Shown here: positions 57,454-64,000 of the stretch, in pieces
Layout: each line of letters opens with the position of its first letter
How positions within the stretch are numbered: position 1 is the stretch's first letter
Assembly: GCF_003601975.1 (NCBI RefSeq)
Contig: NZ_QZWZ01000017.1
Coordinates: 91,001 to 155,000, forward strand
Direction: 5' to 3'
Length of the DNA: 64,000 bases
Source: Mesorhizobium waimense
GTDB lineage: Bacteria; Pseudomonadota; Alphaproteobacteria; Rhizobiales; Rhizobiaceae
Notes under the pieces: model-generated
Databases searched by the model: none
Told to the model about the DNA's origin: nothing
Seen by the model: the letters and a program-made list of their open reading frames with translations, nothing else
Translations under genes and position numbers: made by a program

Positions 57454-57810
57454 ATGACGCTGGACGACTACAACGGCTTCTGCGCCTCGCTGCCTCAGAC
57501 GACCCATGTCGTCCAGTGGGGCAGCGCCCATGTCTGGAAGGTCGGCGGCAAGGTCTTTGCGATCGGCGGCTGGAACGATGGCGGGCAGCTTTTCGTCACT
57601 TTCAAATGCTCTGAAATCGCCTATGACGTGCTGAAGGAGCAGCCGGGCCTTCGGCCGGCGCCTTACCTCGCCTCGCGCGGCATGAAATGGATCCAGCGTC
57701 AGACAAGTCAGAGCATGGATGATGCGGCACTGAAGGACTATCTCGGCGAGAGCCATCGCCTCGTTGTCCTCAAGCTGACGAAACAGACACGCAAGGAACT
57801 TGGCCTGTAG
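57454..57810 (+). CDS. MmcQ/YjbR-family protein
   Basis: The 118-residue single-domain protein (NGFCASLPQTTHVVQWGSAH, VWKVGGKVFAIGGWNDGG, YLASRGMKWIQ) matches the MmcQ/YjbR group, small alpha-beta proteins with a DNA-binding-like fold. Function is not established. Free-standing, downstream of the clpB terminator. Confidence 0.88.
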   Translation: MTLDDYNGFCASLPQTTHVVQWGSAHVWKVGGKVFAIGGWNDGGQLFVTFKCSEIAYDVLKEQPGLRPAPYLASRGMKWIQRQTSQSMDDAALKDYLGESHRLVVLKLTKQTRKELGL

Positions 57811-57945
57811 CCGCCGGAAATCCGCCATCTTCATGCCCGGTTCATGTTGGAACCTTAAGATTGGTAAATGGTTTGCTGGCGAAGGGGTTCGCCGTAAGGG
57901 ACAGTGCCGGGCGGCGGCAATTACGGACCGGAGAGTTTGGCAACA

Positions 57946-59448
57946 ATGCTGCGCACCATCTTCTGCCTTTCGGCACTCGCCGCCGGACTGGTGTCTTCCG
58001 GCGTGTTCGCCGCGCCGAGTGAGGAAGGAGCACAAACCCGCACCGCCGCAACCGGCGGGATCCTTCTCGCCCAGGACGGCAATCTCGACATCTACTACGA
58101 CGCCAGGGGCAACCGCGTCATCGTCGATGCCGACACCGGCAAGGTCATCGCCATCCAGCCGCCGCAGACCAGGCTCGACCGCCGTGCGCTGCGCCGCCAG
58201 TTGCGGATGCAGCAGCTCGGGCGCGCGCCGGTCGAGGACGAGGATCGCTACTATCTCGACGATCCCGAGGACATGGCCCGCTTCCGCCGCAAGCAGCTGG
58301 AAGAGGAAGGCACCGTCATCCCGCCGCCGGTCGACGAAAACGATCCCTATGGCGACAATTCGGATCAGGTCTTTCCGGACGCGCCCCGGGACGAGGGGAC
58401 CTATGGCAACACCTATCCGGACGAGCCCCAGCCTGACCAGCCGGACGGCATCAAGCGCCAGCCGCTCGACGAGGCCTCGATAGATCCGGCCGAACCGGCG
58501 ACACCCGGCGACGAGGCAGCCCTGCCGCCGAAGGTTGACGGCAAGACGGTCGTCGATCCGTCGCTTTCGCTCGGCACACGTCAGGATGTGGCGGCATTGC
58601 AGGTGCTGCTCGATCGTGCCGGCGCTTCGCCAGGCGTCATCGACGGGCGATTCGGCTCCAATGTCGATAAGGCTGTAGCCGCCTACAACGAGATCACCGG
58701 CAGCAATCTCAAGTCGACCGATGCGGTCGGCATCCAGGCAGCACTGGCGCAATCCGGCGGTGATGCTTTCGCCAACTACACGATCACGGCCGAGGATGCG
58801 GCCGGCCCCTATGTCGCCTCGATACCGGAAGACTACAGCCAGAAGGCGCAGCTCGACCGCATGGGCTACACCTCGGTGACAGAAGCGCTGGCGGAGCGCT
58901 TCCACATGGACGAGAATTATCTCAAGGCGCTCAATCCGGAGGCCAACTTCGGCCGCCCGGGCACCATCATCAAGGTCGCCAATTTCGGCAGGCTGGTGTC
59001 GACGCCGGTTGCCCGCATCGTTGCCGACAAGGCCAAGAAAGAAGTGTTTGCCTATGATGCGGGAGGCAAGCTGGTCGCGGCCTATCCGGCCACGATCGGT
59101 TCGTCGGACACGCCGTCGCCCTCCGGCATTCATACGGTGTCGCGGGTCGCGCTCGATCCCAATTACACCTATAATCCGAGCATCAATTTCAAGCAGGGCC
59201 AGAACGACAAGGTCCTGACCATCCCGCCGGGCCCGAACGGCCCGGTCGGCTCGGTATGGATCGCGCTGGACAAGCCGACCTACGGCATCCACGGCACGCC
59301 CGACCCGTCCAAGATCGGCAAGACCGAAAGCCATGGCTGCGTGCGCCTGACCAACTGGGACGCGCGCGAGCTGGCCAAGATCGTCTCGCCGGGCGTCACG
59401 GTGGAGTTCGTCGGCGGATCTTCAGCCGATGACCTTGCGCAGCAGTGA
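57946..59448 (+). CDS. L,D-transpeptidase with peptidoglycan-binding domain
   Basis: ATG 57946 opens a signal peptide (LRTIFCLSALAAGLVSSGVF then AAPS). The 500-residue protein has an acidic, Pro-rich region, a PG_binding_1-like domain (VAALQVLLDRAGASPGVIDG, RFGSNVDKAVAAY) and a C-terminal YkuD domain with catalytic Cys ~465 in ESHGCVRLTNWD and the upstream HGTPDP. It cross-links or modifies peptidoglycan in the periplasm. Its 3' end overlaps by 27 bp the convergent TMEM175-like gene. Confidence 0.93.
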   Translation: MLRTIFCLSALAAGLVSSGVFAAPSEEGAQTRTAATGGILLAQDGNLDIYYDARGNRVIVDADTGKVIAIQPPQTRLDRRALRRQLRMQQLGRAPVEDEDRYYLDDPEDMARFRRKQLEEEGTVIPPPVDENDPYGDNSDQVFPDAPRDEGTYGNTYPDEPQPDQPDGIKRQPLDEASIDPAEPATPGDEAALPPKVDGKTVVDPSLSLGTRQDVAALQVLLDRAGASPGVIDGRFGSNVDKAVAAYNEITGSNLKSTDAVGIQAALAQSGGDAFANYTITAEDAAGPYVASIPEDYSQKAQLDRMGYTSVTEALAERFHMDENYLKALNPEANFGRPGTIIKVANFGRLVSTPVARIVADKAKKEVFAYDAGGKLVAAYPATIGSSDTPSPSGIHTVSRVALDPNYTYNPSINFKQGQNDKVLTIPPGPNGPVGSVWIALDKPTYGIHGTPDPSKIGKTESHGCVRLTNWDARELAKIVSPGVTVEFVGGSSADDLAQQ

Positions 59449-60054
59449 GCCGCGCAGCGCTGTAGCGTAGGTCAGCTGCACCACCAGGATGAAACCGACG
59501 CTGAGCAAGGGGCTGATCAGGCAGAATGTTGCGCCGATCGCCCACAGGATTTGCGCCTTGACGATGCGCTGGTAGACCGTGCGGGTCGTTTCCGCATCGA
59601 CGTCTTCGGCCAGAAAGCCGTTTTTCACCGCATAGCGCCAGCTTGCGAACAGCGTCGCGCCGAGCAGCAGCAGATTGAGCCAGTAGACGAGTACCGCTGT
59701 CCGAAATTCGAGGAAGTCAGCCAGAAGGTCGGTCGAGAACGGCAGCAAGGCGATGAAGGCGAGAAAGCAGAGATTGAGAGTCGCAAGCCGCCTGTCGGAT
59801 CTGGAGATCAGCCCGTGCTGCGCCTGCTGGCCGAACCAGAAGATGGTGAGCGTCAGGAAGCTCAGCGCATAGGTCAGAAAGCGCGGCGCCAGCGCAGCGA
59901 TGGCGGAAAGCAGTTCCACCTCGGAGTGGACCGCCTCATGCGCCGGCACACTGATTTCCAGAACGATGAGGGTGAGCGCGATGGCAAAGACGCCGTCGGT
60001 GATGCCGACGACGCGCCCGCGTGCCTCAGCCGACGGTTCGAGCGGTCGTTTCAT
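59422..60054 (-). CDS. TMEM175-family (DUF1211) membrane protein
   Basis: ATG 60054 follows GGGGAAG; the longer frame to 60138 has no domain. The 210-residue protein starts with the family motif region RGRVVGITDGVFAIALTLIV (FSDGVFAIA-type) and has about six hydrophobic segments (FLTYALSFLTLTIFWFGQQA and others). Bacterial TMEM175 proteins form K+-selective channels of the inner membrane. Single gene, convergent with the L,D-transpeptidase gene. Confidence 0.9.
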   Translation of the reverse strand: MKRPLEPSAEARGRVVGITDGVFAIALTLIVLEISVPAHEAVHSEVELLSAIAALAPRFLTYALSFLTLTIFWFGQQAQHGLISRSDRRLATLNLCFLAFIALLPFSTDLLADFLEFRTAVLVYWLNLLLLGATLFASWRYAVKNGFLAEDVDAETTRTVYQRIVKAQILWAIGATFCLISPLLSVGFILVVQLTYATALRGSLLRKVIG

Positions 60055-60221
60055 CAGGCTTCCCCTTTGCTTGCGGTTGGCCGTAAGACTTAACACGACA
60101 TCCGGCCATTGCACGCCAGTCGGACCGAGCCTGCCCATTCGGGCAGGGTCGTGGCTGGTTTCAACGAGAACGGCCCGCTGGCCGGTTGTTGCGGCCGGAC
60201 CGGAGGTCTAAGCAAGCCCTT

Positions 60222-61781
60222 ATGAAGTCGCCAAGCGAAGCTGCCGCCATCCCCCTGACGGGCGCCATTGCAAACGCAACGTTCTGTCCGCAATCGCGGC
60301 GCAGGTTCGTGCTGATCGCCGCGATCCTGGCGTCGGCGCTCGGCTTCATCGACGGCTCGATCCTGGCCATCGCCACGCCGGCGATACGCGTCGATCTCGG
60401 TGCCAGCCTCGCCGAGGCACAATGGATTTCCAACGCCTACGCACTGACGCTTTCGGCGCTGATCCTTGCCGGCGGTGCGGCGGGCGACCGATTCGGCCTT
60501 CGGCTCGCCTTCGTCGTCGGCATCGCCCTGTTCATAGCCGCGTCTCTCGCCTGCGCGGTGGCGCCCAATGCCGGCGTGCTGATTGCGTTTCGCGCCCTGC
60601 AAGGTATCGGCGCCGCGATCATGGTGCCGGGCAGTCTCGCCATCATCGCCAAAGCCTATCCGAAAAAGGAGCGCGGCCGGGCGATCGGCATCTGGGCGGC
60701 GGCCTCGGCACTGACGACGGCGCTTGGCCCGGTGCTGGGCGGACTGGTGCTTTCGACCTTCGGCAACGGCATCTGGCGGGCGATCTTCGCCATCAACCTG
60801 CCGCTCGGGCTGCTCTCGATCTATCTTCTCCTGGCCAAGATTCCCGCCGATGCGCCGACGGAGAAGCGTAGCCTCGATCTCGGGGGTGCCGCACTGGCAA
60901 CGCTTGCCTTCGGATCGCTGGCCTACGGGCTGACGTCGATGAGCGCCGAAGGCGGTGGCCACATGTCAGGTCCAAGCATTGCCGCCGGCGTCGTGCTGCT
61001 CGTCGTCTTCATCGCCTTCGAACTGCGTCAGCGCGAGCCGATGATCGATCTCAAGCTGTTTCGGATCGGCGCTTTTGCCGGCGCCAATGTCGCGACCTTC
61101 TTCCTTTATTTCGCTCTGTCGGCCAATCTGTTCTACCTGCCGATGCTGCTGATTGCCGGCTGGGGGCTGAGCACGGCCGAGGTCGGCTTCATCTTCCTGC
61201 CACTGTCGGCGTTGATCGCGCTGTTGTCGGGGCCGGTCGGCCAGTGGTCCGACCGCATCGGTCCGCGCTTTCCGATCGCCAGCGGCAGCCTGGTCGTCGC
61301 TTTTGCCTTTGCCGGGCTTGCGTTGCTCGCTCATGCCGGCATCCACAATTTCTGGACCGGGGTATTTCCGCTGATGGCGCTGATGGGGCTCGGCATGGCG
61401 CTGGTCGTGTCGCCGCTGTCGACCGCGATCATGACGGCGGTCGAGGACAAGGACACCGGTGCGGCCTCGGGGATCAACAATGCCGTCTCGCGCATCGGCG
61501 GCCTGATCGCGGTGGCGGCGATGGGATCGCTCGCGGCCTGGGTTTATTCGACGATGCTGGACACCAGCGTCAGGCCGGGCATTCCCGGTTTCGGCGAACC
61601 GGTATCGGCAGGGCTGGCGCCCGAACTCGATGCAACGCGGCTCGCCGCCAGCGATGCGGCCTTCGCGGCCGTCGCCTGGGTCACCGCGCTGCTCTGCCTG
61701 CTTTCGGCGGTCATTGCCTGGATGACTGTTTCGGGACGGTCACTGCCCTGGTCGCGCGGCACGGATGGTTCGCCGGACTGA
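60222..61781 (+). CDS. MFS drug exporter (DHA2 / EmrB-QacA type)
   Basis: ATG 60222 gives 519 residues with 14 predicted membrane segments. Motif A-like AGGAAGDRFGLRLAFVVGIA, motif C ALGPVLGGLVLSTFG and ASALGFIDGSILAIATPAIR with the acidic residue typical of DHA2 are visible. Likely a proton-driven exporter of toxic compounds. It is divergent from the TMEM175 gene and has no attached regulator or EmrA-like adaptor. Confidence 0.92.
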   Translation: MKSPSEAAAIPLTGAIANATFCPQSRRRFVLIAAILASALGFIDGSILAIATPAIRVDLGASLAEAQWISNAYALTLSALILAGGAAGDRFGLRLAFVVGIALFIAASLACAVAPNAGVLIAFRALQGIGAAIMVPGSLAIIAKAYPKKERGRAIGIWAAASALTTALGPVLGGLVLSTFGNGIWRAIFAINLPLGLLSIYLLLAKIPADAPTEKRSLDLGGAALATLAFGSLAYGLTSMSAEGGGHMSGPSIAAGVVLLVVFIAFELRQREPMIDLKLFRIGAFAGANVATFFLYFALSANLFYLPMLLIAGWGLSTAEVGFIFLPLSALIALLSGPVGQWSDRIGPRFPIASGSLVVAFAFAGLALLAHAGIHNFWTGVFPLMALMGLGMALVVSPLSTAIMTAVEDKDTGAASGINNAVSRIGGLIAVAAMGSLAAWVYSTMLDTSVRPGIPGFGEPVSAGLAPELDATRLAASDAAFAAVAWVTALLCLLSAVIAWMTVSGRSLPWSRGTDGSPD

Positions 61782-61811
61782 TTCGGCGCGGAATCGATTC
61801 GGGGCGAGGGG

Positions 61812-63851
61812 TTACCCTTCAACCTTGGCGCTGGCGACCTTCAGCGAATCGTTGTCTTCCTGCTTGAGCAGGTCGTCGATGCGTTCGCGCTCACGCTTGA
61901 AGGCAACGAGGTCGTCGCCTTTCAGCACCTTGCCGACCGGCAGGCGGACGCGCATCGGATCGACCTTGGTACCGTTGACGATCAGCTCGTAATGAAGATG
62001 CGGGCCGGTGGCGAGGCCGGTCTGGCCGAGAAAGCCGATGGTCTGGCCCTGGCGGACATGGACGCCCGGCTCCATGCCTTTGGCAAAGGCGCTTTGGTGA
62101 TTGTAGGACGTCTCGTAGCCATTGGCGTGGCGGATGATGATCTGCTTGCCATAGCCACCGGCCCAGCCGGCCTTCTCGATGACGCCGTTGCCGGCGGCTA
62201 TGATCGGCGTGCCGATCGGGGCTGCCCAGTCGACGCCGGTATGCATGCGGACATAACCGAGGATCGGGTGGCGCCGGGCGCCGAAGCCGGAGCGGAATTT
62301 CCCGGCCGGCAGCGGATTACGCAACAGGAACTGCTGTGCGCTCGAGCCGTCCTGATCGAAATAGTCGCTGCTGCCGTCCTGCATCTGGAAGCGGTAGAAA
62401 TTGCGCGTCTGTCCGCCGAAGGTCGCCGAGACGTAGAGCAGTTGGGACTCGTCGGAAGCCTGGTCGTCGCCGTCCGGTTGGGAAAACAGGACGTCGATAC
62501 GGTCCGAGGGGCTCAGCCGCGACTGGAAGTCGACACCGGAGGCCAGCAGCCGGACCAGCCGCTGGGTCAGCTTCTTCGACATGCCGTAGGAATAGGCCGC
62601 ACGGTAGATGCCGTCATAGACGTTCGGCAGGTTGCCGCGCACCACCACCGGCGGCGAATCATCGAATGCCGTCAACAATTCGGGATTGGGTTCGGGCTCC
62701 TGCGCCGGCACATACTGGCCGCGATCGTCGAGCGCGATGGTGACGATGTGCTGGGTCCGGTCGTAAACGCTGGTGCGAACCACCTTGGCCGCGTCGCCAT
62801 GGATCTCGAGCCCGACGCGCAGCACGGTTCCGGCCTTCAGCGCCGGCGCGTTCAAGAGCTTGCCGATCGCCTCGGCCATGCCGGTGGCGTCCGGGCCGGT
62901 ATAGCCCGAATCGGCGAAGGCTTCGGTAATGTCGAGATCCTTGGTGAAGGGGATGATTTCCTCGGCGAATGCCGGCGCCTGGTCGTCCGCGACGACGCGC
63001 GGCGACACGGAGACGTTCTCCGGCACGATCTTGACGTCATAGGACCCGGCCATCGATTCGGCGAAGGCGTCGCCGAATCGCTGCGGGTCGACATAATGCA
63101 GCGAGGCAACCTGAATGGCGCCGTCGCTGAGGTCCGTGCCGGCCTCGCGCACCACCTTTTCCACCTCGTCGGCGGAGAGGTCGCTCTTTTCGTCGAAGGA
63201 TGCCGTCTCGATCGGGAAATCGATCGTCTTCAGGCTCATTTCGCTTTCGACCTTGGCGCCATAGATCTGACCGGCGGTGGCGGCCGCGGTCGCCGGCTGG
63301 CCGGCATTGTCGTCGCCGTCGTCGCCGAACACCTGCATCGGGTCGAAAGGCGGGTAGGAGCGGTTGGTCGTGTGGCCGGCGGCTAGCGCCATCTTGATCT
63401 GCACGAAGGGCATGGTGTGGATAACGTCGCGGTCGCCGACCTTGGTCACCATCGACACTTCCATGCGCCGGCGGTCCTTGGCCTTGGCAATCTGGCGCAG
63501 CGCCACCAGCCTGGTCGTCTTGGCGACTTCGCCTGAATCGCCGCCGTTTCCGAGCTGAGCCAGTTCGGCGATCTCGGGTGGCGTCGCCAATTGCTGGCGC
63601 CCGTCCAGCGCCGCGAACAGCGCCACGCCCATCAGCACGCTCGAGGTCACGCCGGTAAGAAAGGTGCCAGACAGCCAACGCGCCGAAACCTCGCGCCGGT
63701 CGGGCGGGCCGCTACGGCCATCCGCGATCAGCGGCGGCTCATTGCCGAGTTCGGCTATGACATCTTCCGTATCAGGCATCCAGAAAGGCTGCTTCTTCCC
63801 CGGGCGGAACGGCTTGTCGTTTTTGTTGTGCGCATGACATTTGCCTGTCAC
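61812..63851 (-). CDS. M23-family peptidoglycan endopeptidase, membrane-anchored
   Basis: From GTG 63851 the protein has 679 residues; ATG 63779 (MPDTEDVIAELG) is an alternative. After a cytoplasmic start and one membrane segment (FLTGVTSSVLMGVALFAALD) there is a long periplasmic region with an OapA/LysM-like part (VLRVGLEIHGDAAKVVRTSV), ending in a peptidase M23 domain: HPILGYVRMHTGVDWAAPIG (zinc His, Asp) and TGPHLHYELIVNGTKVDP. It cleaves peptide cross-links in growth or division. Convergent with the MFS gene; 63852-64000 shows no further gene. Confidence 0.92.
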   Translation of the reverse strand: MTGKCHAHNKNDKPFRPGKKQPFWMPDTEDVIAELGNEPPLIADGRSGPPDRREVSARWLSGTFLTGVTSSVLMGVALFAALDGRQQLATPPEIAELAQLGNGGDSGEVAKTTRLVALRQIAKAKDRRRMEVSMVTKVGDRDVIHTMPFVQIKMALAAGHTTNRSYPPFDPMQVFGDDGDDNAGQPATAAATAGQIYGAKVESEMSLKTIDFPIETASFDEKSDLSADEVEKVVREAGTDLSDGAIQVASLHYVDPQRFGDAFAESMAGSYDVKIVPENVSVSPRVVADDQAPAFAEEIIPFTKDLDITEAFADSGYTGPDATGMAEAIGKLLNAPALKAGTVLRVGLEIHGDAAKVVRTSVYDRTQHIVTIALDDRGQYVPAQEPEPNPELLTAFDDSPPVVVRGNLPNVYDGIYRAAYSYGMSKKLTQRLVRLLASGVDFQSRLSPSDRIDVLFSQPDGDDQASDESQLLYVSATFGGQTRNFYRFQMQDGSSDYFDQDGSSAQQFLLRNPLPAGKFRSGFGARRHPILGYVRMHTGVDWAAPIGTPIIAAGNGVIEKAGWAGGYGKQIIIRHANGYETSYNHQSAFAKGMEPGVHVRQGQTIGFLGQTGLATGPHLHYELIVNGTKVDPMRVRLPVGKVLKGDDLVAFKRERERIDDLLKQEDNDSLKVASAKVEG

Positions 63852-64000
63852 GGCGGTTTAAGTCAACGAAACGCCCAGCCTTGGCCGAAATCCCCAACCA
63901 CGCGTCTCTCTTATAGTGGTCTTCCCACAGTCTCTTATAAGGGGGCGTCTCGCGGGGTGCGCAGGCGCCTCACTCGTTGGCTTTGATGTCGATCCGCAAT

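Noticed and set aside
57349..59334. 661-residue minus-strand open frame
   Set aside because: Antisense to the MmcQ/YjbR and L,D-transpeptidase genes.
61992..63386. 464-residue plus-strand open frame
   Set aside because: Antisense to the M23 peptidase gene.

Overview
The window looks like a chromosome segment of a Mesorhizobium-type alphaproteobacterium (Rhizobiales). Evidence is the high GC content, the gene neighbourhood secA / parvulin / argJ / GNAT / mutT and lysC / ptsP / prfA / prmC / DUF4167 / clpB, a TTG/GTG-tolerant start pattern, and a Mesorhizobium-like 37-bp intergenic repeat. This is inference from gene content; no database search was possible.

Layout. (1) 1-1081 is the end of a pstS-like phosphate-binding-protein gene on the minus strand, broken by a perfect 94-bp tandem duplication. 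(2) 1519-1603 is tRNA-Leu(CAA). Its last 16 bases plus TT (19 bp in all) recur as a direct repeat at 29242-29260, next to a tyrosine recombinase, so 1604-29260 is read as a ~27.7-kb genomic island in the tRNA 3' end. A third, partial att copy at 3832-3844 splits off a 2.2-kb sub-element with a decayed integrase-like gene and a lipoprotein. (3) The rest of the island is accessory and heavily eroded. It holds an ankyrin-cytochrome c fusion, a second cytochrome c, a nucleotide cyclase-FHA protein, an AsnC regulator with an amino-acid/amine ABC importer plus cupin and FAD oxidoreductase, a very large winged-helix / dead cyclase / STAND NTPase / WD40 protein divergent from a DUF1194 gene, a nuclease remnant, LuxR-TPR and winged-helix-TolB-TPR regulators, two EamA-type loci (one a scrambled copy), and fused gene stubs. 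A tRNA-Pro 3' fragment near the right end hints at an earlier integration history.

(4) 29351-63851 is mostly ordinary core genome: an exported protein, an acetyltransferase and polysaccharide flippase pair, secA, parvulin, TetR, argJ-GNAT-mutT, a Flp pilin, a methyltransferase divergent from a frameshifted comF, grxC-nitrilase-DUF1178, MarR divergent from a DMT exporter, ubiG, lysC, ptsP, prfA-prmC, a DUF4167 RNA-binding-like protein, clpB with a heat-shock-like promoter, an L,D-transpeptidase, a TMEM175-like channel, an MFS exporter and an M23 envelope peptidase.

How things fit together. The core part supports secretion, envelope assembly, arginine/lysine biosynthesis, translation termination (prfA/prmC) and proteostasis (clpB). 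The island contributes signal-transduction proteins and one nutrient-uptake operon. Small indels recur in both island and core genes (pstS, integrase, STAND, LuxR, nuclease, comF), so part of the apparent decay could be sequence error; this is flagged where relevant.
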